A stretch of 64,000 bases of DNA from Flammeovirga yaeyamensis (GCF_018736045.1 NZ_CP076133.1:496001-560000), one strand, 5' to 3'. Counted from the first letter of the stretch, positions 7,802 to 17,121 are shown. Notes: generated from the sequence alone by a model not told the origin. Translations and numbers: made by a program.

Positions 7802-8962
7802 ATGAACATGAAAATCCAATGGTTTGTCCCATTCTTATTACTTATTTATTCTTGCTCGAATACTAAAAATAATGAGCCGATATCACCAGGAAATAATTTT
7901 TTAAATGGAGTTGATTTGTCTTATGTAAATCAAATTCAAGAAAGGGGAGGATGTTATTTTGATGGAGATAATGAAAAAGATGTGTACCAAATATTCTCTG
8001 AAAAAGGGAATGAATTAGTTCGGTTAAGGTTGTGGCATCACCCGATTTGGACGAAGGAATTGTACGGAGATGAAGGAACAAAAATGTATAATGATTTTTA
8101 TGATGTTCAAAAAAGCATTATTCAATCTAAGAAAAATAATATGAAAACCTTATTGGATTTTCATTATTCAGATACATGGGCTGACCCCGAGAAACAATAT
8201 GTGCCTAAAGCATGGGAGCAAATTACAGATATAAATGTACTTCGTGATAGTGTCTATAATTATACCTTTTCGACTTTAGATCGACTTGGAGATTCAGATG
8301 CTTTACCCGATTTAATTCAGTTAGGCAATGAGACAAATTGTGGTTTGTTTTATTCTGATCGTCCAGAAAATTTCCCAAGTTGTGAAGTTTGTAATGATAA
8401 AAATTGGGAGAATGCAGCAACAATTTTTCAGGCAGGAGTAGAAGCTGTAATTGCAATAGAAAAGAAATATGGGGTTGATATAAAAAAGATATTACACGTG
8501 GCCGATCCGCAATATTTGGATTGGTGGTTTGGAGAGCTATCAAATTATTCTGTCGATTATGATATTATTGGAGTGTCTTATTATCCTTTATGGCACACCG
8601 CAATTTCTTTCAACAATTTACCTCAACATTTAAAATCAATCGGGACAAAATTTAATAAAGAGGTCATGATTCTAGAGACGGCTTATCCATGGACAAGAGA
8701 AGGGAATGATGATATGCCTAATTTATTTGGAGACCAAACGCCATTGCCTAATTATCCTTTCACAGCAGAAGGACAACTCAATTACATGAGAGACTTAACA
8801 AAAGGGATGAAAGAAGTTGGTGTAGTAGGAGTGGTCTATTGGGAAGCAGCTTGGATTGCTTATCCGATCAAAACGTTGTGGGGTACGGGATCGTCTTGGG
8901 AGAATTGCACATATTTTGATTATGAAAATAAGTCTACAATAGTTTTTGACTATTTAAAATAG
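7802..8962 (+). CDS. GH53 endo-beta-1,4-galactanase, lipoprotein
   Basis: A 386-aa arabinogalactan endo-beta-1,4-galactanase (GH53), which cuts beta-1,4-galactan side chains of type I arabinogalactan. An N-terminal signal with lipobox 'LIYSC' predicts a surface or periplasmic lipoprotein. The family start block FLNGVDLSYVNQIQERGG is present, as are RLRLWHHP and DFHYSDTWADP. The acid/base is E177 in QLGNETNCG and the nucleophile E292 in MILETAYPW. The gene stands alone without SusC/D neighbours. The first ATG (7802) is followed by a second at 7808; both fit the short leader. A palindromic operator covers the promoter. Confidence 0.93.
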   Translation: MNMKIQWFVPFLLLIYSCSNTKNNEPISPGNNFLNGVDLSYVNQIQERGGCYFDGDNEKDVYQIFSEKGNELVRLRLWHHPIWTKELYGDEGTKMYNDFYDVQKSIIQSKKNNMKTLLDFHYSDTWADPEKQYVPKAWEQITDINVLRDSVYNYTFSTLDRLGDSDALPDLIQLGNETNCGLFYSDRPENFPSCEVCNDKNWENAATIFQAGVEAVIAIEKKYGVDIKKILHVADPQYLDWWFGELSNYSVDYDIIGVSYYPLWHTAISFNNLPQHLKSIGTKFNKEVMILETAYPWTREGNDDMPNLFGDQTPLPNYPFTAEGQLNYMRDLTKGMKEVGVVGVVYWEAAWIAYPIKTLWGTGSSWENCTYFDYENKSTIVFDYLK

Positions 8963-9068
8963 AAGTACATTTAATAATAAGATGAAAAGGTCTTTTTTAT
9001 TTAAAAATTAAAAAACTTTGATACTTTAAATTGTATATTTGTTTTCGAAAATACTAACGAGATTAACA

Positions 9069-9575
9069 ATGAATTTAACGCAAAAAAAAGATAGAATAAA
9101 ATTATTCAAAGCTGATCAAGAACTTCCATACCACTTATTATTACTTGCCGATGAAACCATAGAAGCTATTGATAAATACATTCATGATTCAGAAATCTAT
9201 ATTTATGAAAGAGATCAAAAGACGATAGGGATTTATGCCTGTCAGTTATTGGATGGAGAATCCTTAGAAATAAAAAATATTGCGGTTTCAGAAGAATATC
9301 AAGGAGAAGGTATCGGACAGAAATTATTATCTCATGCTATATCAAATGCTACCAAAAGAGGTTTTAAAAATTTGATGATAGGAACAAGTAATGCGGCTTT
9401 CCAACAGTTGTATATTTATCAGAAAATGGGCTTCAGATTCCATAAAGTTTTGAAGAACTTTTTTACTGATAACTATAAAAAAGAAATTGTTGAAAACGGG
9501 TTAGTACTTAATGATATGTTATTATTGAAAAAGGATTTACAGAAAGAAGATGTAGAAGTATTACAACAAAGTTAA
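9069..9575 (+). CDS. GNAT family N-acetyltransferase
   Basis: A 168-aa acetyl-CoA-dependent acetyltransferase. The segment IGIYACQLL-DGESLEIKNIAVSEEYQGEGIGQKLL holds strands 3-4 and the Q/RxxGxG/A pyrophosphate loop (QGEGIG). 'QLYIYQKMGFRF' is the usual C-terminal motif. The substrate is unknown. An in-frame TTG at 9039 overlaps a -7-like box (TATATTTG, 9034-9041), so the ATG at 9069 is the more likely start. It is a single gene between unrelated neighbours. Confidence 0.88.
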   Translation: MNLTQKKDRIKLFKADQELPYHLLLLADETIEAIDKYIHDSEIYIYERDQKTIGIYACQLLDGESLEIKNIAVSEEYQGEGIGQKLLSHAISNATKRGFKNLMIGTSNAAFQQLYIYQKMGFRFHKVLKNFFTDNYKKEIVENGLVLNDMLLLKKDLQKEDVEVLQQS

Positions 9576-9681
9576 ATTTTTGTTTTTTGACTAAATAAAT
9601 CTTAATTCTTTAAAAGGATTTAACGAAATAACCGTAAATAGTAATGTGTTTATCGGTTAATATAAATGGTCAAAAACGAAA

Positions 9682-9864
9682 ATGGAAAAGACGCTTATGT
9701 CTGCTATTCACACTCTAGAAAAAGAGGTGGCAGACACACAAAAACGAATTGACATGATGATCAGTAACGGATCGTCATCTTATGACACGCAACACCTTAA
9801 AGTGAAAATCAGACGTTGCCGTTGTCAATTGAATGAACTGAAATTTCAAAATGCGAACAGCTAA
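9682..9864 (+). CDS. Small coiled-coil protein, unknown
   Basis: A 60-aa hydrophilic ORF (MEKTLMSAIHTLEKEVADTQ...). Heptad-like spacing of hydrophobic residues suggests two short helices forming a hairpin, with a CRCQLNEL segment in the second. It is followed at once by a strong terminator, which supports expression. No family is recognised. Confidence 0.6.
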   Translation: MEKTLMSAIHTLEKEVADTQKRIDMMISNGSSSYDTQHLKVKIRRCRCQLNELKFQNANS

Positions 9865-9896
9865 TTGAAAACTTGAATTACTAAAGAAACTTGCTA

Positions 9897-9926
9897 AGGA
9901 CAGAATCCCCATTCTGTCCTTTTTTA
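9897..9926 (+). terminator. Terminator after the small coiled-coil gene
   Basis: AGGACAGAAT (9897-9906) and ATTCTGTCCT (9911-9920) form a perfect 10-bp stem with a CCCC loop and a T run. Confidence 0.92.
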
Positions 9927-9981
9927 TTTTCATCTAACTCAAACAATTCTTTATGAATGATTTTAACATTATAGAATATTC

Positions 9982-9989
9982 TACCTTTG
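9982..9989 (+). promoter_or_regulatory. -7 box of the MFS gene
   Basis: TACCTTTG fits TAnnTTTG exactly and lies 30 nt before the ATG at 10020. It makes the in-frame TTG at 9987 impossible as a start, because that codon lies inside the box. Confidence 0.65.
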
Positions 9990-10019
9990 TGGTGTACTAG
10001 CATAAAATATAATCTCATA

Positions 10020-11210
10020 ATGGATAAAAATAAACAGAACCTATTTGTGTTTTTATTAGGGTCTTTGGCCATGATTAGTCCGCTTAATATCGACACTTGT
10101 TTACCAGCCCTATCACATATATCAAAAGACTTCGGTGTTCCTTTCAGTGATGTAGAAATAAGCATGAGTTTGTTCTTCCTCTTTTTTGGAGTAGGACAAT
10201 TATTGGGAGGATATTATTCAGATAGAAAAGGAAGAAAAGTGATTGTCGTTTCTGGCTTAATTATAAGCTTAATTGCTTCTGTCTTGCTTTCCTTCTCTAA
10301 TGGTTTAAATACATTCTATATAGGCAGAGCCGTACAAGCCCTAGGAGGTGGTTTTGTAGGCGTTTCTATAGCGGCAATAGTAAGAGATAACTTTACGGGT
10401 AAAGATGCCGCTAGTGTGATGTCATTAGTGACAATGATTGCCATGGGTGCTCCACTAGTTGCTCCAACCATAGGGGCAACGCTTCTTAAGTTTTTTACAT
10501 GGCATTCCATCTTCATATTTATCGCCATTTATAGTATAATCGTTTTGGTGCCTTTCTTTATGAAAATGAAAAATAAAGTACCAGATCCATCTGATAATAT
10601 TAGCTTTTTGAGAGGTTTGAAAACAGTATATTCAAACAAACCTGCTTTAGCTTATATGTGTGTGATGGCCATACCTTCGGGTGCCTTGTATACTTATTTA
10701 ACAACTGCTCCTTTTGTCTATCAAGAGTTCTTTAAATTATCAGAATCGCATTTTGCCATTATTTTTGGTCTTAACGGTGGAGGGTTGATTATTATGAATA
10801 AAATCAACTCTGTTTTAGTTCAAAAGCATTCGCCAAGAAAATTATTGCATATTGGATTATGTATTCACTTATCTACTTTATCCTTGATATTGCTGAGTAT
10901 ATTATTCTTTACACCACAGATATATATTGTACTTCCATTACTTACTTTACACTTAAGTTCTTTAGGTTTATTGTCGGGTAATGCTACCTCTATTGCATTA
11001 GAAAAATACGAGAAGAAGTTTGCCGGATTAGCCAACTCACAAATGAGAGTTGTTGGTATTGCTTTTGGTGCATTGGCTGGAGCAACAGCAAGCAAGTTGA
11101 ATAACGGAACATTAGTACCAGCATTTGCAGTAATGTTTGTCTGTTCTTTATTGGGAATAGTTTTATACATTACCCTTAAGAGTTTTGATCTTGAAAGAAA
11201 AAGTATATAA
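10020..11210 (+). CDS. MFS multidrug efflux transporter, Bcr/CflA family
   Basis: A 396-aa inner-membrane drug:proton antiporter with twelve predicted membrane segments. The first helix pair carries the Bcr/CflA hallmark 'SPLNIDTCLPAL', and the loop 2-3 motif A reads GQLLGGYYSDRKGRK. 'GRAVQALGGGFVG' is motif C-like in helix 5. Family members export sulfonamides, bicyclomycin, chloramphenicol or cysteine; the substrate here is unknown. The ATG at 10020 is preferred over an upstream TTG that overlaps the promoter box. The YchJ-like gene starts 2 nt after its stop, so the two form an operon. Confidence 0.9.
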   Translation: MDKNKQNLFVFLLGSLAMISPLNIDTCLPALSHISKDFGVPFSDVEISMSLFFLFFGVGQLLGGYYSDRKGRKVIVVSGLIISLIASVLLSFSNGLNTFYIGRAVQALGGGFVGVSIAAIVRDNFTGKDAASVMSLVTMIAMGAPLVAPTIGATLLKFFTWHSIFIFIAIYSIIVLVPFFMKMKNKVPDPSDNISFLRGLKTVYSNKPALAYMCVMAIPSGALYTYLTTAPFVYQEFFKLSESHFAIIFGLNGGGLIIMNKINSVLVQKHSPRKLLHIGLCIHLSTLSLILLSILFFTPQIYIVLPLLTLHLSSLGLLSGNATSIALEKYEKKFAGLANSQMRVVGIAFGALAGATASKLNNGTLVPAFAVMFVCSLLGIVLYITLKSFDLERKSI

Positions 11211-11211
11211 A

Positions 11212-11610
11212 ATGGAAAACAATGCTTGCCCTTGTGGTTCTAAAAAAACATATAAAGAATGCTGTGGAATTGCCCACAATGATATTCGCCAAGTAAAAAC
11301 GGCAGAACAATTAATGCGTTCTAGGTACTCTGCTTTTACTTTAGCTAATGGAGAGTATTTAAATCTAAGTCATCATAGTAAAACAAGACCTCAAGGCAGG
11401 AGAGAGCGTAGAGATTTGGTGAAATGGGCCAAGTCTGTAAAATGGGATCATTTAGAGGTGCTACAAGCCATTAAAGGGAGTGAAGATGATGTAGAAGGCG
11501 TTGTAGAGTTTAAAGCTTATTTCAGGGATTCTGGAGGCTTACAGGTGATACATGAAAAATCTACTTTTATAAAAGAGAATGGACATTGGGTCTATGATAC
11601 CGCTTTATAA
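11212..11610 (+). CDS. YchJ-like protein with SEC-C zinc motif
   Basis: A 132-aa protein of the YchJ/UPF0225 family. The N-terminus ACPCGSKKTYKECCG is a SEC-C zinc-binding motif (CxCx8CC type). The rest is an NTF2/SnoaL-like cone: AEQLMRSRYSAFTLANGEYL, then KWDHLEVLQ and VEFKAYFRD, ending in HWVYDTAL. The biochemical role of YchJ proteins is not known. The start at ATG 11212 is preferred to an upstream in-frame TTG inside the MFS gene. It is translated from the same transcript as the exporter. Confidence 0.88.
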   Translation: MENNACPCGSKKTYKECCGIAHNDIRQVKTAEQLMRSRYSAFTLANGEYLNLSHHSKTRPQGRRERRDLVKWAKSVKWDHLEVLQAIKGSEDDVEGVVEFKAYFRDSGGLQVIHEKSTFIKENGHWVYDTAL

Positions 11611-11630
11611 TTATAGATTACTTTAAATAG

Positions 11631-11670
11631 AAAAGGAGATGTAATGATAAAATTACATCTCCTTTTTTAG
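11631..11670 (+). terminator. Terminator of the MFS/YchJ operon
   Basis: AAAAGGAGATGTAAT (11631-11645) pairs with ATTACATCTCCTTTT (11652-11666), a 15-bp stem with a 6-nt loop, followed by T residues. On the minus strand the stem also ends in a short T run, so it may serve the convergent gene 11700-13709. Confidence 0.92.
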
Positions 11671-11699
11671 TCGTCTCTTGTCTTATTTCAATTTGATAT

Positions 11700-13709
11700 C
11701 TATCGGATTAAAATGATACGTTGCGAAAGATTTTTATCTGCAGTAATCAAACGGATGATATAAACACCGTTTTGTAAATTATCACTTAAGCGAATGGTTG
11801 TTTGATCACCTGAGAATGAAGGTTGGATGGTTTGCACCACCTGTCCTTGAATATTCTGAACCAATACAGTGGCAGAAGCTACATTAGCATTAGTGACTTG
11901 TATAGTAACGTTTGATGACGTTGGAGAAGGGTACATTTTAACTCCTAAACTTTCTAGGTCATCTATGTTTGTAATGTCACCTTCTTCTTCTCCTGGAGTT
12001 TCTTCCTCTTCACCTGGTGTCTCTTCTTCCTCACCAGGAGTTTCTTCCTCTTCACCCGGTGTCTCTTCTTCCTCGCCTGGCGTTTCTTCTTCTTCACCCG
12101 GTGTTTCTTCCTCCTCACCTGGAGCTTCCTCGTCTACTGTAGATCTCAATTGAATGTCGTCAATATCAAGATTACCATTCCAGTTTCTCAAAACAGAAAT
12201 CGTTACAGTAACATCAGCAGCAGGAGTAAACGTCCCTTCGTGTTGATGCCACTCAGCAGCTAATGCATCATCGTTCATAGCATTATATTCGCCCGCATTA
12301 AATGCAGGTTCTCCTGTTGCAACATCTACTAAACGTAGAGAGCGGGTAAACTTACCACGAGTTTTTCCTCTTAAAATATATTCTACACCGCCTTTTAGTA
12401 TGAATTCTTGATTTACGCTCACTAAAGTATTTGCAGAAGAATTCGTTGCTTCAATTGTTAATCTCAATGCTTGATCTTCGCCTTCTTTGATAACTGTTAA
12501 TGTTCTTTCAAGATCTGGTTGTTGACCATCAAAAGTAGATATAACAAAATCAGTATCTTCTAGGTCTTGGTTTTCAGAATAGGCTTGGAAGTCGTTAAAA
12601 TAAACATCATAACCTGTTTCAGGATCTGTTGGCTCTTCAGGCGTTTCTTCTTCTTCTGTATTTTCTTCAGAGGACATGATCATAATGTTATCCAAATCTA
12701 ATAGACCGTTCCATTCTCTAAGGATACCTAATCTACCTGTAAAGTCTGCATCAGGAGTAAAACTTACTTCAAGCTTATACCATTCTGCAGCCAAAGCATC
12801 ATCATTCATGGCATTGTACACTTCTGAAGAATAAGAAGCAGTACCTTCAGCAACATCAATTACTTTAAGAGAACGCTTAAACTTACCTCTTGTGTCTACT
12901 GATACCACATAATCTACACCTGCTTTAAATACAAATTCTTCGTGAAGGCGAATCATTGTATTCGCTGATGCGTTTGTTGCATCATTATTATATCTCAAGA
13001 ACTCTTCATTATTCTCGTGAGTGATCGTTAAAGTTCTTGCAAGATCTGTTTCTTGATAAGCGTCATACCCAAAATCTTTTTCGTTTTGATCTTCACCTTC
13101 GGTGTAGGTAGAGAAGTCGTTTTTATACATCTCATATGGCGTTGCTGGTGCAGGACCTTCAGTAGGAAGATCATCTTCTACTTTTAGGTCGTCGATGTCT
13201 AATTTGCTATTCCAATGTCTTAGAACTCCAACAATTACATTCATATCAGAATCAGGAGTGAACGATAAAGAATGTTCATGCCATAAAACGATTAAATCAG
13301 GATTATTCTCAGCATTGTAATCAGTATCAATTGCTATTGCTGAGTTTGTTACAGTATTAATAACCCGTAAACCACGTTTAAATGGTCCTCTTGTTTTAGC
13401 AGTAAAATTATAAGTTACACCAGCTTTAACGGCAAAAGCATTACTACCTTTTACCATGGCACTAGAAGCTGAATTTGGATCTACATTTGGTGTGTCATAA
13501 GACATGTATTTGTTGCCGTCTTCTTCTTCAATAACCAATGTTCTTGGTTGATCTGGATTTTGATAAATGTCTAAAAAATAATCCCCTTGAGTGACGATAT
13601 CATCGCCAGTAGTGTAGCCATCAAAAGTGTTTTCGTACACCGTGTTTTGCGCCGTCAAAACAAAGCTAAAGGATAAAAGTAATAATAAAGTTGTTAGAAT
13701 TTTTTTCAT
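11700..13709 (-). CDS. T9SS-secreted protein with three beta-sandwich repeats and an acidic linker
   Basis: A 669-aa exported protein: signal peptide (to about residue 20), three homologous modules of about 150 aa (about 25-185, 195-345, 365-525), an acidic EEEETPG repeat linker (about 530-580) and a type IX secretion C-terminal domain ending in the usual 'NLQNGVYIIRL...ILIR'. Each module has a FxxYxxGxD start, a TRGxFKRxLRV core and a final 'LDIDDI/L' strand, resembling carbohydrate-binding jelly rolls. No catalytic motif is seen, so a glycan-binding or surface-structural role is inferred. It stands alone in the minus direction. A stem-loop sits directly before its start codon. Confidence 0.8.
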   Translation of the reverse strand: MKKILTTLLLLLSFSFVLTAQNTVYENTFDGYTTGDDIVTQGDYFLDIYQNPDQPRTLVIEEEDGNKYMSYDTPNVDPNSASSAMVKGSNAFAVKAGVTYNFTAKTRGPFKRGLRVINTVTNSAIAIDTDYNAENNPDLIVLWHEHSLSFTPDSDMNVIVGVLRHWNSKLDIDDLKVEDDLPTEGPAPATPYEMYKNDFSTYTEGEDQNEKDFGYDAYQETDLARTLTITHENNEEFLRYNNDATNASANTMIRLHEEFVFKAGVDYVVSVDTRGKFKRSLKVIDVAEGTASYSSEVYNAMNDDALAAEWYKLEVSFTPDADFTGRLGILREWNGLLDLDNIMIMSSEENTEEEETPEEPTDPETGYDVYFNDFQAYSENQDLEDTDFVISTFDGQQPDLERTLTVIKEGEDQALRLTIEATNSSANTLVSVNQEFILKGGVEYILRGKTRGKFTRSLRLVDVATGEPAFNAGEYNAMNDDALAAEWHQHEGTFTPAADVTVTISVLRNWNGNLDIDDIQLRSTVDEEAPGEEEETPGEEEETPGEEEETPGEEEETPGEEEETPGEEEETPGEEEGDITNIDDLESLGVKMYPSPTSSNVTIQVTNANVASATVLVQNIQGQVVQTIQPSFSGDQTTIRLSDNLQNGVYIIRLITADKNLSQRIILIR
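11975..12130 (-). repeat. 21-bp minisatellite encoding EEEETPG repeats
   Basis: Six in-frame copies of a 7-codon unit encode EEEETPG, flanked by partial units (EEAPG, EEEGD). Glycine and serine-complement positions alternate between synonymous forms (GGA/GGT/GGC on the plus strand), so the protein repeat is conserved more than the DNA. It forms an acidic flexible linker before the sorting domain. Confidence 0.9.
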
Positions 13710-14034
13710 ACTTGTGTTGTTAATAAATGAACAACACCTGCTCTTATATCTTTACATTCTAGATTGAAGTATAAGGTAAATTTGTCTAATTCTTTTTGTA
13801 GAATGAAGTAGTATAATTCATTAAGTTTAGAACAGGTGTAAAGTTGAAACCTGTCCAAAACTATTATTTTACCCTTTTTGTAATGTAGTTCTGCGTGTCT
13901 AAAATGTATTGATTTATAGGAATTTAAAGATTGATTTAAAGCGTGATAAATACGAAAAAATACAATTTTAAGTCACTAAATCGAATTATTCCTATAATAG
14001 TAAAAAATTATCTATTAAACGTTTTATATACACT
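13710..14034. other. Intergenic region, 325 nt, leader of the T9SS protein gene
   Basis: The region holds the leader of the minus-strand gene, with the stem GTGTTGTT/AACAACAC at 13713-13736 four nt from the start codon. A minus-strand -7 candidate (TAGTTTTG) is at 13856-13863 and a 6-bp inverted repeat ACAGGT/ACCTGT is near 13833-13854. No further gene is supported. Confidence 0.5.
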
Positions 14035-14484
14035 TTATAAAGTTTTCTCTACCCATTGTCGAGCAGCTCTAGAATCTGTAAAATACTTCACTTCTAAGGG
14101 ACCTGATTGTGCTTTTTCTTCATCAAATGTTTGCTCAATGGATAAATCTTGGATTAAGTTTCCACTTAAAATAAAAGCAATTCTCTTGATACCGTTTTTG
14201 ATATAACCTGGAATAATCTCATTATCATGCCATGTCTGTAAGTCAAGATTCATAGTATAATGATACAGCCTTGTATCTACCATAAAAGCATTAATATTAT
14301 TAGCAACACCTTGTGTGCTTATGAGTTTGGCTAACGAAAGGATGTGCTCTTTAAACTCTTCATCGGACATTTCTCTACCTGCTTTATTTTCCCATTGTAT
14401 AAAGTAGAAGTTCTCGATCTTATTTACAGTCCAAAAATTAGTTTCAAATTGAATGTCAATGTTAATATTATTAGTGTGTTCCAT
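14035..14484 (-). CDS. SpoIIAA-like/STAS-fold small protein, tentative
   Basis: A 149-aa soluble protein without signal peptide. 'FYFIQWENKAGREMSDEEFKEHILSLAKLIS' followed by 'INAFMVDTRLYHYTMNLDLQTWHDNEIIPG', 'IKRIAFILSG' and 'VKYFTDSRAARQWVEKTL' follows the alternating strand/helix order of the SpoIIAA-like (STAS-related) family of Bacteroidota, in which a late 'yFtd...A..Wl' segment is common. The role is unknown. It has no operon partner. It could also be an unrelated alpha/beta protein. Confidence 0.6.
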   Translation of the reverse strand: MEHTNNINIDIQFETNFWTVNKIENFYFIQWENKAGREMSDEEFKEHILSLAKLISTQGVANNINAFMVDTRLYHYTMNLDLQTWHDNEIIPGYIKNGIKRIAFILSGNLIQDLSIEQTFDEEKAQSGPLEVKYFTDSRAARQWVEKTL

Positions 14485-14795
14485 GAGAAATATTAGTATT
14501 TAATAATTTATAAGGGCAATGTTCTTTATAAGAAATACTCTTTTTTCTACAAATACAATACCCTATAGGATTACATGTATTTGTAGATTAGAATAATACA
14601 ACAAATTCAAAATAAAAGATAAGTTGATAGACTTAATTCGAAATATAGTTTGATAACAACATTGATATTTATCATATACAGAATAAAATTCTAATATATT
14701 AATACTAAAAACTACACTTTTTCAAGATTCTAACTTATGTTTGCGATAATAACTAAATCATATATAAATAGATATAATCACATACTACAAAGCAC
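14485..14795. other. Intergenic region, 311 nt, promoter region of tdh-kbl
   Basis: Very AT-rich DNA between divergent genes. It must contain promoters for both, but no convincing TAnnTTTG box with a -33 partner is seen, and I find no operator repeat, RNA gene or small ORF. Confidence 0.45.
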
Positions 14796-15818
14796 ATGAA
14801 AGCATTAGTTAAATCTAAAGCCGAGAAAGGTTTATGGATGGAGGATGTTGCCATTCCAGAGGTAGGCCCTAACGATGTTTTGATTAAAGTTTCTAAATCA
14901 TCAATCTGCGGTACTGACTTACACATTTATCTATGGGATGAATGGGCAAGTAAAACTGTTCGAGTAGGACAAACTATTGGTCACGAATACGTAGGTCATG
15001 TTGCGGCTTACGGTAGTGAGGTAAAATCCTTTAAAGAAGGTGATAGAGTTACAGGAGAAGGTCACATTGCTTGTGGTCGTTGTCGTAACTGTAGAAGAGG
15101 TCGTCAGCATATCTGTGAAAGGACAATTGGTATTGGAGTGAATACAGATGGATCTTTTGCTGAGTATGTTAAAGTACCGGCTTCTAATGTGATGAAAATT
15201 AATGAAGCCATTCCAGACGAGGTAGTATCTATTATGGATCCTCTAGGGAATGCTACTCACACCGCACTATCTTTCCCTCTAATTGCCGAAGATGTATTGA
15301 TTACAGGTTCTGGTCTAATTGGAAGTATGGCTATTCAGGTGGCTAAATTTGCAGGTGCACGTAATATCGTCGCTACAGAGATGAACGAATACCGTGCAGA
15401 ATTGGCAAAGAAAATGGGAGCAACTAGAGTTGTAAATCCTAAGCATGAAAGATTAGAAGACGTTATGGCAGAATTAAAAATGACTGGTTTTGATATCGGT
15501 TTGGAATGTTCTGGTTCTCCTATCGCTTTTAATCAGATGATTGAGCACATGTATAACTCTGGTAAAGTATCTTTATTGGGTATCCTACCAAATTCGGCTC
15601 AAGTAGATTGGAATAAAATTATCTTCAGAGGTTTAACGCTTAAAGGAATCTACGGTCGTGAGATGTACGAAACGTGGTATCAGATGGAACAAATGCTTCT
15701 TTCTGGATTGGATATCGAGCCTATTATCACTCACCGTTTTGGTATTGACGATTTCCAAAAAGGTTTCGATATTATGGAATCGGGCAACTGTGGTAAAGTG
15801 ATCCTTAACTGGGACTAA
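14796..15818 (+). CDS. tdh: L-threonine 3-dehydrogenase
   Basis: A 340-aa zinc-dependent medium-chain dehydrogenase that oxidises L-threonine to 2-amino-3-ketobutyrate with NAD. The catalytic zinc site is C38 ([10 protein letters not shown]), H63 and E64 (IGHEYVGHV). The structural zinc ligands are in [15 protein letters not shown]. The Rossmann loop reads [11 protein letters not shown]. The tail '[26 protein letters not shown]' is typical of Tdh. kbl follows after 36 nt, so the two make the threonine-to-glycine pathway in one operon. Confidence 0.97.
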   Translation: MKALVKSKAEKGLWMEDVAIPEVGPNDVLIKVSKSSICGTDLHIYLWDEWASKTVRVGQTIGHEYVGHVAAYGSEVKSFKEGDRVTGEGHIACGRCRNCRRGRQHICERTIGIGVNTDGSFAEYVKVPASNVMKINEAIPDEVVSIMDPLGNATHTALSFPLIAEDVLITGSGLIGSMAIQVAKFAGARNIVATEMNEYRAELAKKMGATRVVNPKHERLEDVMAELKMTGFDIGLECSGSPIAFNQMIEHMYNSGKVSLLGILPNSAQVDWNKIIFRGLTLKGIYGREMYETWYQMEQMLLSGLDIEPIITHRFGIDDFQKGFDIMESGNCGKVILNWD

Positions 15819-15854
15819 CATCAATCAATCTATCAAACATTAATCCTGAATAAA

Positions 15855-17045
15855 ATGAGTAAAAAAATATATGATAGTCTTAAAGAAGACTTAAAACAAA
15901 TTGAAGCTGATGGCTTATACAAAAACGAAAGAATTATTGTAAGCCCTCAAGATGCTGAGATTACCTTAAATACAGGTCAGACGGTATTAAACTTCTGTGC
16001 AAATAACTATTTAGGACTGTCAAACCACCCTAGATTGATTCAAGCAGCGAAAGATGCTATGGATACACATGGTTTTGGTATGTCATCGGTTAGATTTATT
16101 TGTGGCGCAACTGATCTTCATAAAAAATTAGAACAAAAGATTGCGGACTTCTTCGGTGCAGAAGAAACGATCCTTTATGCAGCATGTTTCGATGCTAACG
16201 GAGGTGTTTTCGAACCACTTTTAACGGCTGAAGACGCTATCATTTCAGATACATTAAACCACGCTTCTATTATCGACGGTGTTCGTCTATGTAAAGCAAA
16301 GAGATACCGTTATGCCACTGCAGATATGGCGGATCTTGAGAAGCAATTACAAGCGGCTCAAGAACAACGTTACAGAATTATCGTTACAGACGGTGTATTC
16401 TCTATGGACGGTCACGTGGCTCCAATGGACGAGATCGTTGCACTAGCGGACAAATACGATGCTCTAGTGATGGTAGATGAGTGTCACTCAGCAGGTGTAG
16501 TAGGTAAAACAGGTAGAGGTGTGACGGAACACTTCGATATTCGTGGAAAAGTAGATATCATTACAGGTACTTTAGGTAAAGCTTTCGGTGGTGCTATCGG
16601 TGGTTTTACTACAGGTAAAAAAGAAGTTATTGATATGCTTCGTCAACGTTCTCGTCCTTACTTGTTCTCTAACTCTATTCCTCCATCAATTGCAGCGGCA
16701 GGTATCGAAATGTTTGATATGATGGATTCTACGGATGAGTTATCGACTAAATTACACGAGAATACCGCTTTCTTTAAAGAAGAAATGTTATCTGCAGGTT
16801 TCGATATTAAACCTACTGAGTCGGCTATTTGTGCAGTGATGTTGTACAATGCTGAATTGTCTCAACGTTTTGCTGAGAAGCTTTTAGAGAAAGGTATCTA
16901 TGTTATTGGATTCTATTTCCCTGTAGTTCCTAAAGAACAAGCTAGAATTAGAGTTCAGTTGTCTGCAGCTCATACAAGAGCACATTTAGAAAAAGCAGTG
17001 AAAGCATTTACTGAAGTAGGAAAAGAGCTAGGTGTTATCAAATAA
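15855..17045 (+). CDS. kbl: Glycine C-acetyltransferase (2-amino-3-ketobutyrate CoA ligase)
   Basis: A 396-aa PLP enzyme of the alpha-oxoamine synthase family. It splits 2-amino-3-ketobutyrate with CoA to glycine and acetyl-CoA. K242 in GTLGKAFGGAIGG binds PLP. 'NNYLGLSNHPRL', 'GFGMSSVRFICG', 'LNHASIIDG' and 'VDECHSAGVVG' are family blocks. Length equals the E. coli enzyme. It is the second gene of the tdh-kbl operon and is closed by a strong terminator. Frequent CGT and GGT codons suggest good expression. Confidence 0.97.
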   Translation: MSKKIYDSLKEDLKQIEADGLYKNERIIVSPQDAEITLNTGQTVLNFCANNYLGLSNHPRLIQAAKDAMDTHGFGMSSVRFICGATDLHKKLEQKIADFFGAEETILYAACFDANGGVFEPLLTAEDAIISDTLNHASIIDGVRLCKAKRYRYATADMADLEKQLQAAQEQRYRIIVTDGVFSMDGHVAPMDEIVALADKYDALVMVDECHSAGVVGKTGRGVTEHFDIRGKVDIITGTLGKAFGGAIGGFTTGKKEVIDMLRQRSRPYLFSNSIPPSIAAAGIEMFDMMDSTDELSTKLHENTAFFKEEMLSAGFDIKPTESAICAVMLYNAELSQRFAEKLLEKGIYVIGFYFPVVPKEQARIRVQLSAAHTRAHLEKAVKAFTEVGKELGVIK

Positions 17046-17080
17046 CACACTTTAAACTACTAAATGTAATTTATAATATG

Positions 17081-17121
17081 AAAAAAGCGTTAGCATCTAC
17101 TCGATACTAACGCTTTTTTTA
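17081..17121. terminator. Bidirectional terminator between kbl and a small minus-strand gene
   Basis: AAAAAAGCGTTAG (17081-17093) pairs with CTAACGCTTTTTT (17107-17119) around a 13-nt loop. T tracts follow the stem on both strands, so it can end both the kbl transcript and the convergent small gene 17124-17258. Confidence 0.9.

Noticed and set aside
9039-9068. TTG start adding ten codons to the GNAT gene
   Set aside because: The codon overlaps a TATATTTG -7 box, so it would precede the transcription start; ATG 9069 is used instead.
11975-12130. CRISPR array
   Set aside because: The regular units are contiguous 21-bp coding repeats without spacers.
11869-12153. Plus-strand ORF rich in SSSPGV repeats
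   Set aside because: It is the antisense reading of the EEEETPG minisatellite in the T9SS protein gene.
13943-14206. 87-codon plus-strand ORF
   Set aside because: It overlaps the 3' half of the convincing minus-strand gene 14035-14484 and has no domain or promoter support.
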